DNA of 64,000 bases from Lachnospiraceae bacterium KGMB03038 (lineage in GTDB: Bacteria > Bacillota > Clostridia > Lachnospirales > Lachnospiraceae): NCBI GenBank assembly GCA_007361935.1, contig CP041667.1:1702501-1766500 (forward strand), written 5' to 3'. Shown here piece after piece: positions 53,044 through 60,439 of the stretch. The notes under the pieces were generated by a model. It was not told the origin of the DNA. It made no database searches and saw only the letters and a list, made by a program, of their open reading frames with translations. The translations under genes were made by a program, and so were the position numbers. The first letter of the stretch is position 1; each line of letters begins with the position of its first letter.

Positions 53044-54102
53044 CTAAACGTTTTTTGCTCCATGGGGCATTACAGCGTACTTGATCACATGATCCTTTTT
53101 CTCTTCAAAAACCTGATAAGCCTCCATGATATGTTCCAGATCACAGCGGTGGGTGATCAGGAAACTGGCGTCCAGCCGCCCGCAGGCTGTAAGATCCATG
53201 ATCTCCTGGCAGAAGCCGCCGTCTACGCCTCCGGTCTTGAAAATGAGATTCTTTCCATACATCTGGGGCAGCGGAAGGATCTGGGACTCTTCGTACATGG
53301 CAACGATCACCACAACCGCATTGGCGCGCGCGATCTGCCAGGCCGTCTGAAAGGTATCCCTTCTGCCGGCCGCCTCAAACACTACGTCCGCCCCTCTTCC
53401 GCCGGTAAGTGAGAGGATCTTCTCCGGAATCGGATCCTTCCCCGGAACCAGCGTAATATCTGCCAGCCCTTTTTCCCTGGCCAGCCTCAGACGGTCTTGA
53501 TCCACGTCTATGGCAATGATCCTGGCAGGCGTATATAAGCGGGCGCAAAGCATGGTGCAAAGTCCTGTTGGGCCTGCTCCTATAACTGCTATGGTATCGC
53601 CTGGACGGATCTCTCCAATCTTGGCCGCCCAGAATCCGGTAGAAAGGATATCCCCCTGGAAAAGCGCCTGTTCGTCTGTCACATTGTCAGGAATGATCGT
53701 AAGTCCATTGTCCGCAAAAGGAATCCTGGCATATTCTGCCTGGCCGCCGTCGATGCGGCATCCTAAGGCCCATCCTCCCTGCTTGTCCGTACAGTTGTTT
53801 ACAAATCCCCGCTTGCAGAAAAAACACTCTCCGCAGAAGGTTTCTACATTTACAGAAACCCGGTCTCCCGGTTTCACTTTCTTGACGTCTCTTCCAGTCT
53901 GGATCACTTTCCCCACAAATTCATGCCCAAGGATTGTTCCCGGCACAGCCTTTGGCACCGCGCCGTGCTTGATGTGGATATCACTGGAACAGATGGTTGT
54001 CAGCGTTACTTCCACAATTGCGTCTTTTTCATCCTGGATCTTGGGGATTGGCCGTTCTTCCAGGGCGATCCGCCCCTCTCCCTGATATACAACCGCTTTC
54101 AT
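53044..54102 (-). CDS. Zinc-dependent alcohol/polyol dehydrogenase (MDR family)
   Basis: 352 aa. The catalytic zinc region is TTICSSDIHIKHG ... GTILGHEFVG. The structural zinc loop is CGECFFCKRGFVNNC. The Rossmann segment is IAVIGAGPTGLCTMLCARLY. It oxidises an alcohol with NAD(P). It lies 25 nt after the HD-domain gene and before the aldo-keto reductase. Confidence 0.92.
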   Translation of the reverse strand: MKAVVYQGEGRIALEERPIPKIQDEKDAIVEVTLTTICSSDIHIKHGAVPKAVPGTILGHEFVGKVIQTGRDVKKVKPGDRVSVNVETFCGECFFCKRGFVNNCTDKQGGWALGCRIDGGQAEYARIPFADNGLTIIPDNVTDEQALFQGDILSTGFWAAKIGEIRPGDTIAVIGAGPTGLCTMLCARLYTPARIIAIDVDQDRLRLAREKGLADITLVPGKDPIPEKILSLTGGRGADVVFEAAGRRDTFQTAWQIARANAVVVIVAMYEESQILPLPQMYGKNLIFKTGGVDGGFCQEIMDLTACGRLDASFLITHRCDLEHIMEAYQVFEEKKDHVIKYAVMPHGAKNV

Positions 54103-54127
54103 AGATTATGTATCCCTTCCTTATCCT

Positions 54128-54721
54128 CTATCTCTGGGAGACCTGCTCCATTTCTTCCCGGATCTCTTCCTCACAGGACTGCATAGCGCGGAGCGTCTTT
54201 TCAAACAGATCGTTTAGTTCCCAGTCAAGCCGTTCTGCTCCCTCGCGGATCGTATCTCTGGAGCAGCCGGCCGCAAACCGCTTATCTTTAAACTTCTTCT
54301 TAATACTGGACACTTCCATATCCATCACACTTTTAGAAGGACGCATAAGAGCGGCGGCTCCGATCAGCCCGGTCAGCTCATCTACCGCAAACAGCACCTT
54401 CTCCATTTCATGTTCCGGTTCCACGTCGCAGCAGATCCCATATCCATGGGAGCAGACGGAGTGGATCATATCCTGGCCCACGCCTGCCTTTTGCAGCAGC
54501 TCCGGCGCTTTCCGGCAATGTTCTTCTGGATATTGTTCAAAATCAATGTCATGCAAAAGGCCTGTGATCGACCAGTAATCCGCCTCATCTCCATAGCCCA
54601 GCTCATTGGCAAACCACCGCATGGTCTTTTCTACCGTCAGGCCATGCTGAATGTGGAACGGCTCCTGGTTATATTGTTTCAACAGTTCCAATGCTTCTTC
54701 TCTGGTCAGATTACTTGTCAT
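54128..54721 (-). CDS. HD-domain hydrolase
   Basis: About 197 aa. The metal-binding motif is HGLTVEKTMRWFA ... LLHDIDFEQYPEEH with a later HGYG. HD-domain enzymes hydrolyse phosphate esters of nucleotides or similar substrates; this one's substrate is unknown. The ATG at 54721 has GGAGG 9 nt upstream. It is the first gene of the operon with the two dehydrogenases. Confidence 0.88.
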   Translation of the reverse strand: MTSNLTREEALELLKQYNQEPFHIQHGLTVEKTMRWFANELGYGDEADYWSITGLLHDIDFEQYPEEHCRKAPELLQKAGVGQDMIHSVCSHGYGICCDVEPEHEMEKVLFAVDELTGLIGAAALMRPSKSVMDMEVSSIKKKFKDKRFAAGCSRDTIREGAERLDWELNDLFEKTLRAMQSCEEEIREEMEQVSQR

Positions 54722-54766
54722 TTCATACTTCCTCCTGTCTTTCATGGGATATTCCCACACTACGAT

Positions 54767-54809
54767 ACTCCCAGTCTACAGCGGCTTTCCCAATCTGTCA
54801 ACTGGGAGT
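54767..54809 (-). promoter_or_regulatory. Promoter enclosed by a 9-bp inverted repeat
   Basis: On the minus strand TTGACA (54801-54796) and TAGACT (54778-54773) are separated by 17 nt. ACTCCCAGT (54809-54801) and ACTGGGAGT (54775-54767) form a perfect inverted repeat that overlaps both boxes. The arrangement looks like an operator for a repressor that covers the promoter of the HD/ADH/AKR operon. Confidence 0.65.
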
Positions 54810-54840
54810 AGATCCTGTAGGATCTATGGTTTTTTCAGTC

Positions 54841-55248
54841 TTACTCCATCGTATGCGTCAGGCATTTTACATCTGACTGGGAAATCATAGGACTTCCAAA
54901 TGGCCGCATGGCAAGGGCCATCAGTTTCATCGGATTGTCGTCCGCCGCGATGCGGTTTGAGCTGATCTTCCCACAAGTCCTGCAGCGGTGGATGATGGCC
55001 CACTCTCCATTTTTCCTGACCCAGACGCCGATGGGTTCCATACGGCCATGACATTGGGAAGAGCGGTCTCCCGGCTCGTTGTCCAGATGGATGCTGTACA
55101 GACAGTTAGGACAGTGGTTCCTGTGACTGCTGCCCGCTCCCGCCGAGACCACCGGCCATCCGCAGACTTTGCAGGTAAACGCGTCTGTGCAGGGATGGGT
55201 CCGGTAATATTTCTTATCATATTTTCTCTTTTTATTTTCTCTGTTCAT
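54841..55248 (-). CDS. RNHCP-domain zinc-binding protein
   Basis: 135 aa. The defining SHRNHCPNCLYSIHLD motif is present, with CKVCG, and CRTCGKISSNRI, giving several Cys pairs for zinc. The domain's role is unknown to me. It overlaps a related gene upstream by 17 nt. Confidence 0.9.
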   Translation of the reverse strand: MNRENKKRKYDKKYYRTHPCTDAFTCKVCGWPVVSAGAGSSHRNHCPNCLYSIHLDNEPGDRSSQCHGRMEPIGVWVRKNGEWAIIHRCRTCGKISSNRIAADDNPMKLMALAMRPFGSPMISQSDVKCLTHTME

Positions 55249-55621
55249 TGTGTCTTCCTCCTATTTTTCCCTGTCCCCCCATGATCCGGGTCAGTTCCTC
55301 CATCTTTTCGATCGGAAACGGCGGGGAGGACAGGGGCTTTGCTGCAATGGACAGCAGCTTGATCCGATTGTCATATTCGGTAACTCTTGTGGTCTTCATT
55401 TCCCCGCAGAACTGGCATCTTTGGACGATCTCCCACTTATCGTCCCCTTTCACCCAGACGCCTACCGCCTCTAAGATTCCCCCACATTCGATGCCGTCGG
55501 CTCTCTCTTTGTGGATGGACGCCAGGCAGTTGGGACAGTGCTCCCATTCTCCTTTCCTGCCGTCCATGTCAGAAGTCCAGCCGCAATAAAGACATTTCTC
55601 CTGCTGTTTCTCTTCTTTCAT
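55232..55621 (-). CDS. RNHCP-like zinc-binding protein, diverged copy
   Basis: About 129 aa. CLYCGWTSD, WEHCPNCLASIHKERADGIECGGILEAVGVWVKGDDKWEIVQRCQFCG align with the neighbour, but RNHCP has become WEHCP. The ATG at 55621 has AAGGAGA upstream. It is a tandem duplicate that has drifted. Confidence 0.82.
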   Translation of the reverse strand: MKEEKQQEKCLYCGWTSDMDGRKGEWEHCPNCLASIHKERADGIECGGILEAVGVWVKGDDKWEIVQRCQFCGEMKTTRVTEYDNRIKLLSIAAKPLSSPPFPIEKMEELTRIMGGQGKIGGRHNEQRK

Positions 55622-56056
55622 GTTCTTTCTCTCCTTTTCATCAAATTTCTCATTAAAATTCTCGATCGGACGACAACAAAGTGTATAATTCCACACAACA
55701 AAAAACGGATCACCCAGTCTTCTGAGTAATCCGCATACCTACCGCTTATGATCAAATCTGCCCGCAAGAGGCTTCCGTCCGCCAAAACAGATAACCGGAC
55801 TCTTTCCGGCACAAAATAAGCCCCTTCCTTTTTAGAACAAGACAAATAAAACCGCCTTAAAAAGCCAGCCTGATGAATCTATCCGCAAATAGGTACAACA
55901 AAATACTCATCATAAACATTTTCAGATGAGAAAAAAATTATCGTCCTTCATAATTAGCGAATAGCCGTCATCAAGCCACCTCCCTTTCTTCGTGCTTTTC
56001 CCAGTATATCACAGCCGCTGCCGGATGGCAAGACGGCAGAACTCTTATACTTCAAA
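55622..56056. other. Non-coding stretch of about 435 nt
   Basis: No convincing gene is visible. It holds a CGGAT/ATCCG hairpin near 55720-55745 and A/T-rich sequence before the RNHCP pair. A minus-strand TATACA near 55685 may be a -10 box for the pair. Confidence 0.4.
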
Positions 56057-56716
56057 TTAAAAATATGAGTATTTTCTCTTCATATCCGTTATTAGTTCCG
56101 GATTGTCCTTCTTTATCCTTTCCACCAGAACCGAAAGATTGTTCCGGTCTTTCCGGATCGCATCCAGTTCCGTTTCCGTTATTCCCACAAACTGGATAAA
56201 TTCAACCTGTCCATGTACCGTATCCAGTGTCTGGGCCGAAGTATCGTTCACGGTAATAAGCGCTGTGATGGCGGAATCCGTCCCGATATGAAGGGACGTC
56301 CCGTTTCCTGGCACACACTCTCCGGCTTCAAAGAACCGCTCGCTTGTATAAGTATACCGGGCAAGATTGGACAGCATATCCAGCGCCCAGAGACAGTCTT
56401 CCGCTTTTTCTTCCTTCAGCTTTATCGTCATCTCATAGCCCCATCTGCTGTATTCGCCTCCAAAAGCTTCTTCATCGGTATAAAGTTCGCTCATTCCAAA
56501 TGTGACTATATGCTGATAACCTTCTCCCGAATCATAAAGGGAATATCCGTCAAGATAATTATCCCCGCCAAATATTGCTCTCGCGTGAATCTCCGTACCA
56601 TAATGAGCGGGTTCCTTCCCAGGATATAACCGGTCAAATTCCGCCTCGATGGCATCCCATCCCGGCGCCCATTCGTTATCTTCGTCCATCCTTTTCCTGT
56701 ATTCTTCTTTGGTCAT
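56057..56716 (-). CDS. SUFU (suppressor of fused)-domain protein, immunity-type
   Basis: About 219 aa. WDAIEAEFDRLYPGKEPAHYGTEIHARAIFGGDNYLDGYSLYDSGEGYQHIVTFGMSELY and GYEMTIKLKEE are the SUFU-like pattern. Bacterial SUFU proteins often serve as immunity proteins to polymorphic toxins. No cognate toxin is visible here. The ATG at 56716 has AAGGAG 12 nt upstream; a TTG-started longer form to 56755 is less likely. Confidence 0.82.
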   Translation of the reverse strand: MTKEEYRKRMDEDNEWAPGWDAIEAEFDRLYPGKEPAHYGTEIHARAIFGGDNYLDGYSLYDSGEGYQHIVTFGMSELYTDEEAFGGEYSRWGYEMTIKLKEEKAEDCLWALDMLSNLARYTYTSERFFEAGECVPGNGTSLHIGTDSAITALITVNDTSAQTLDTVHGQVEFIQFVGITETELDAIRKDRNNLSVLVERIKKDNPELITDMKRKYSYF

Positions 56717-56751
56717 TTTGCAGCGCCTCTCCTTTCTCCTTGCCAGCCCTT

Positions 56752-57462
56752 TCAAGATTTCTCACAGGTATTTATAAATTTCATAGGGGCAACATGCCGC
56801 ATAAGAAACGCATCCATTTCATCAATCCCTATCATACTGCGATTCAGCGACACATGCTTATGTTTTGCATATATCTTTATCTTTTTTACCTCTTCCCACC
56901 CCATATCCATCTTCGTTTTTCGAACGATCCTAGTTATTTCATCCACATGAAAGCCATATCTTCTTCCAAATCCAGGCCTGACAGTTACAAACTCTCCCTC
57001 AGCAACAATCCGGAACCGCCACACCAGAACCCCATAGATAAGAAAGGGCGCGGCAGCCAGCGCAGCCCCGATGCTGAGAGCGGCATTAAAGGCGGGGCTT
57101 GCCACACCCAGTATCACTATAAACAAAACAGAAAAAAACAGGGGCAAAACCACTGCCGCCATAAAGACAAAATAGGTTTTGCACAGGTAAACTTCTGTCT
57201 TCAGTCTAAGCTCTGTCTCAAACATCACTTTGCCATTGCTCTCGAAAAAAAGCACTTCTATATCATTATTTTTCCCGTATTGAGTCGCTTTATAGATCAG
57301 GTCAATCCTATCTTCATCGGCTGCTTCTCCCGTATGCCGGATCCAGGACACATCCTCCGCATACGCGTAAAATCCCCCGAGGCAGGTTTCCCCGCTGAAC
57401 CTTGCGATATTCCCTTCATCATCTTCAATCTGTACATAGGATTTTGTTCCTGTGATAACCAT
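56752..57462 (-). CDS. Membrane protein with PH-like domains, unknown
   Basis: 236 aa. Two central membrane segments (about 97-140) separate an N-terminal domain from a C-terminal part with VWRFRIVAEGEFVTVRPGFGRRYGFHVDEITRI, which resembles a bacterial PH-like domain. I do not recognise a named family. It lies between a membrane-anchored regulator and the SUFU gene and is probably co-transcribed. Confidence 0.65.
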   Translation of the reverse strand: MVITGTKSYVQIEDDEGNIARFSGETCLGGFYAYAEDVSWIRHTGEAADEDRIDLIYKATQYGKNNDIEVLFFESNGKVMFETELRLKTEVYLCKTYFVFMAAVVLPLFFSVLFIVILGVASPAFNAALSIGAALAAAPFLIYGVLVWRFRIVAEGEFVTVRPGFGRRYGFHVDEITRIVRKTKMDMGWEEVKKIKIYAKHKHVSLNRSMIGIDEMDAFLMRHVAPMKFINTCEKS

Positions 57463-57491
57463 CTTTTCGTTCCCTCAAAAGCACACTCAGT

Positions 57492-58001
57492 CTATACTTT
57501 TTTTCTGGTCAAAAACATCCCCAAGGCCGCTCCTGTAAGAATAAGCGGCGCCAGTCTGACAAACAGCCATTCAACCGCATGAGAAGCGACTCCCGCAACG
57601 GCCGTTTCCGGATTGCTGTAGTCCCAGCCTAAATAGGGGCTGTTTAACACGATCAAGGCCGCAAAAACCGCCGCAATGACTACACATACAAAGACAAAGA
57701 GCCAGTGAAATATTTTTCGCCTTGTCTCCTTCCTTTGCGCAAGCTGCAGGTTTATAATCTCCAGTTTCTCAGAAATTGCTTTTAGATCCCCGGCTTCCGG
57801 TACCGCGGCAGTTTCTCCCAGCAGAGTGCTTACGGAAGTTTCAAGCGCTTCCGATATGGCGATCAGCATATCAGAGTCGGGGACCGACAATCCGTTTTCC
57901 CATTTGGAGATGGTTTGGCGCACTACATTCAGCTTGACCGCAAGTTCTTCTTGTGAGAGTCCTTTTGATTTTCGGATCGCTTTCAAGTTTTCATTTAACA
58001 T
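57492..58001 (-). CDS. XRE-family regulator with C-terminal membrane anchor
   Basis: About 169 aa. An N-terminal HTH (LKAIRKSKGLSQEELAVKLNVVRQTISKWENGLSVPDSDMLIAISEAL) is followed by a helical linker and two membrane segments (IFHWLFVFVCVVIAAVFAALIVL; LFVRLAPLILTGAALGMFL). A membrane-bound HTH of this shape suggests sensing at the envelope. AAGGAGG, 7 nt before the ATG at 58001. Confidence 0.9.
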   Translation of the reverse strand: MLNENLKAIRKSKGLSQEELAVKLNVVRQTISKWENGLSVPDSDMLIAISEALETSVSTLLGETAAVPEAGDLKAISEKLEIINLQLAQRKETRRKIFHWLFVFVCVVIAAVFAALIVLNSPYLGWDYSNPETAVAGVASHAVEWLFVRLAPLILTGAALGMFLTRKKV

Positions 58002-58098
58002 AGGACAGCCTCCTTCTTTCAATTGCTATCACTATTCTAGGGAAATCCGTCCGTTGCGGCAAGCAACGCAGAGTAACTTCGCCTCTTCATACGCCGGA

Positions 58099-58800
58099 TC
58101 ATACAATCTCGCGAACGCCAAAGGTATCCGTCCATAAAGGCATATAACCACTTCGTATCGCGACTGCCTGGGATGCGATATTTGTCACAGAAGCACTGTA
58201 AAATGGTATTTTCCCTTGTTTCAATATTTCAACCGTCAGATTATGTACCAATAGAGAAGCCAGCTTTTTCCCTCGGAACGCCTTCTTAACATCAATTCCA
58301 ACTTCCCGCAGTTCATGATTTACAAAGGAGGCCCCTGCCAGCGCGATAATATCATCGTCTTTTTTGGCGTAAAGGACAATGCATGTTGAAGTACTGCCAT
58401 TCTCATCAAATGATAACGAATTGTCAAATCCCCTGATCCCATATAGTTTCCTGATTTCATCGTCAATGAGTAATTCGAAGGTATACCCTTCAGCAAAAGG
58501 CAATAGCTTCATCTGATTTATATCAGGAACATAATGCAAGGTCTGGCCAAACACATAATTGCTCTCATATAGTTCATCCCGGCTTTTTCCGCAAAGCTGT
58601 CTCATCCCGTCAGAAAATAAATCTGAAGACAGGGTGATAATATTTGTATCCTCAACACTTAGGATTTTTATATACTTTTCCGGTTTATTATCATCCTCGA
58701 TAAAAATCGTTTCACCCGCATGTAAATCCTGTATACCGCAATTCATTTGTTTTGCAATATACTTATAAATTGTCTCTTGTATATCTCGCCGCTGAATCAT
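58099..58800 (-). CDS. GNAT-family N-acetyltransferase
   Basis: About 233 aa. The C-terminal GNAT core is IALAGASFVNHELREVGIDVKKAFRGKKLASLLVHNLTVEILKQG with the acetyl-CoA loop FRGKKLAS. The N-terminal half is a substrate domain I do not recognise. The ATG at 58800 is preferred over a TTG at 58815. Confidence 0.85.
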   Translation of the reverse strand: MIQRRDIQETIYKYIAKQMNCGIQDLHAGETIFIEDDNKPEKYIKILSVEDTNIITLSSDLFSDGMRQLCGKSRDELYESNYVFGQTLHYVPDINQMKLLPFAEGYTFELLIDDEIRKLYGIRGFDNSLSFDENGSTSTCIVLYAKKDDDIIALAGASFVNHELREVGIDVKKAFRGKKLASLLVHNLTVEILKQGKIPFYSASVTNIASQAVAIRSGYMPLWTDTFGVREIV

Positions 58801-58816
58801 ATTCTTTCCCTGCAAA

Positions 58817-59089
58817 TTAACTCTTGTTGAATTTATCTTTTTCTATGATATATGATTGTAAACTTTTTTCACACCCATTTTTTTCATAAAATGACTCAAC
58901 ACCTGGCTGTGCACCAAAATACAGCATAGTTGGGGAAACTTCTTTTGCAAGCTGCAGAAGTTTGCTTCCAATTCCGTGCTGTTGATATTCTGGTAAAACA
59001 AGTTCATAGTCACCTTTCCACACCTTGTTAACAAATGAAATAAAAATATGTGCTTTAAGTCCTTTATCGTTTACTTTATATTTTATCAA
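58817..59089 (-). pseudogene. Truncated GNAT acetyltransferase
   Basis: 90 aa. It keeps the acetyl-CoA loop (LPEYQQHGIGSKLLQLAKEV) and the C-terminal region (GVESFYEKNGCEKS), but the usual N-terminal half and most of the substrate site are missing. It begins at a TTG with GAGAGG upstream. It is probably a remnant rather than an active enzyme. Confidence 0.6.
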
Positions 59090-59121
59090 TTATATATCCT
59101 CTCAACTTCCACGCTGCCAAA

Positions 59122-59439
59122 TCATTTTTTCAATTTGAAAATTCCAAGTATCACTGTTCCGATGGCCGCACTCTCTACGATCACTGCCGCAATCGGTTGT
59201 TCTGCGCAGATTTCCCAATTTATGAACGGTAATGCCCCCAAACACACCCCTACTAAGATCCAGGCAACTGCCCCAAGCAGATTCTTTTTACGTCTTCCTT
59301 CTTTTGTTAGGTTTTCAGCATCTTCTGACTCTCTGTCATACCAGCTCCCCATGTCGTAATCCAATAAAAACTCTTTCAGATAGGATTTTATAACCCCGCC
59401 CCATGAAGAACTTTTTTTCTTATTTTTCTTTTTCCCCAC
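59122..59439 (-). CDS. Small membrane protein, unknown
   Basis: 105 aa. A Lys-rich start (MGKKKNKKKSSS) is followed by two membrane segments (LLGAVAWILVGVCLGALPF; AAVIVESAAIGTVILGIF). No family recognised. The start is a GTG with AGGAG upstream. Confidence 0.6.
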   Translation of the reverse strand: MGKKKNKKKSSSWGGVIKSYLKEFLLDYDMGSWYDRESEDAENLTKEGRRKKNLLGAVAWILVGVCLGALPFINWEICAEQPIAAVIVESAAIGTVILGIFKLKK

Positions 59440-59472
59440 TTTATTCTCTCCTAAATATTTATAGAAAAGGAT

Positions 59473-60075
59473 TTACCGCTTTTTTACGATCCAATTATCC
59501 TTTTGTGTTTTTCTTTCCGCATAGCAGCCACATGGCATATCTTTAAGCACACCAACGGAATGATCCAAATCGAAAACGGATTTTAAAGATACCAGCCTTG
59601 CTTCCGCTGCCGTATGTGCGGAACCGCACAAAAACTGCCACATTCCATCGTCTTCATCATGTGATACATATAAAATAGGTTTGTTATCATCTAAAATATG
59701 GCAGCAGATTATCGTAGCCACATTCGGCGCATCATAAAAAGGAAAATCCGATTCATCATTTAATTTTTTCAGCCGGCTTAAAAGCAAAGGAATTGCCTTA
59801 TCAATCCAAAAAGAACCGTCCAGCTGCCCAGTTGACATACCTGCATGGACTTTGGCAAATTCGGAAGCCATATACTGCTCTCCTTTTTCAAGCGGTCTTC
59901 CTGTAAACTCTTGAAAAGTCAAAAGTATTTCTGAATGAAATTGTTCAATGGAGTATGGAACTTCTATATCCGCATAATATTTTTTTAAATATTCCCACAG
60001 GAAGGGATCCCCGCGAAGTCCCCATGTCTCAGGCTCTGCGAAAATTTCTGATACAAAATGGTTCATCTTCCTCAA
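59473..60075 (-). CDS. DUF2185 (Imm33-like) immunity-type protein
   Basis: 200 aa. The C-terminus (DDGMWQFLCGSAHTAAEARLVSLKSVFDLDHSVGVLKDMPCGCYAERK...W) matches DUF2185, a common immunity domain in polymorphic-toxin loci. The N-terminal half (VPYSIEQFHSEILLTFQEFTG...MSTGQLDGSFWIDKAIPLLLSRL) is unassigned. No toxin is visible. The TTG at 60075 or ATG at 60066 could start it. Confidence 0.75.
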   Translation of the reverse strand: MRKMNHFVSEIFAEPETWGLRGDPFLWEYLKKYYADIEVPYSIEQFHSEILLTFQEFTGRPLEKGEQYMASEFAKVHAGMSTGQLDGSFWIDKAIPLLLSRLKKLNDESDFPFYDAPNVATIICCHILDDNKPILYVSHDEDDGMWQFLCGSAHTAAEARLVSLKSVFDLDHSVGVLKDMPCGCYAERKTQKDNWIVKKR

Positions 60076-60168
60076 AACTATGTCTCCAAAACTAAATATT
60101 TTTCTAATTAATTATATCATAGATCATGGATTCTTCGGAGTCCATTTTCTGATTTCCAGACATAAAAA

Positions 60169-60203
60169 CCGCGCCCTGTGATTACTTGTTCCACAGGGCG
60201 CGG
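60169..60203 (-). terminator. Terminator of the lost surface-protein copy
   Basis: CCGCGCCCTGTG (60169-60180) pairs with CACAGGGCGCGG (60192-60203), and TTTTTATG follows on the minus strand. Its GCGCC(C)TGTG core resembles the hairpin after the intact surface-protein gene. Confidence 0.8.
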
Positions 60204-60212
60204 CGTTATGGA

Positions 60213-60410
60213 TCATCTGCTGATTTTTTTCTTTTGTCTGTAAAGAACGGTGCCGATCACCGTTGCTCCCGCCGCCAGCATAACTGCGGCCCAAAGGACA
60301 AGATTGCCGCTGTCACCGGTCTGGGGGCCGTCCGCTGTTTCCTTCGCTGGGATTTCCACCGCGGCTTTCGCATAGCCGCATACTGTACATAAAGACTGCG
60401 CCCCGTGGTT
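60213..60410 (-). pseudogene. Decayed tail of a second surface-protein gene
   Basis: Minus-strand translation from 60410 to the stop at 60213 gives CTVCGYAKAAVEIPAKETADG, then PQTGDSGNLVLWAAVMLAAGATVIGTVLY and RQKKKISR. This is a clear match to the end of the 60440-62743 protein (CTVCGYKKAAVEIPA...PQTGD...ALYRRKRK), including the sorting motif, membrane span and basic tail. A stop codon lies just upstream and no start exists. It is the remnant of a tandem duplicate. Confidence 0.85.
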
Positions 60411-60427
60411 TCATCCCACAGGCGCAG
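60396..60427 (-). terminator. Terminator of the surface-protein gene
   Basis: On the minus strand CTGCGCCTGTGG pairs with CCACGGGGCGCAG around a short loop, and TCTTT follows. It lies 13 nt after the stop codon and overlaps the 5' edge of the decayed copy. Confidence 0.65.
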
Positions 60428-60439
60428 AATTGTTATGGA

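Noticed and set aside
56575..57582. Plus-strand reading frame of 335 codons
   Set aside because: Antisense to three well-supported minus-strand genes, and low in recognisable protein features.
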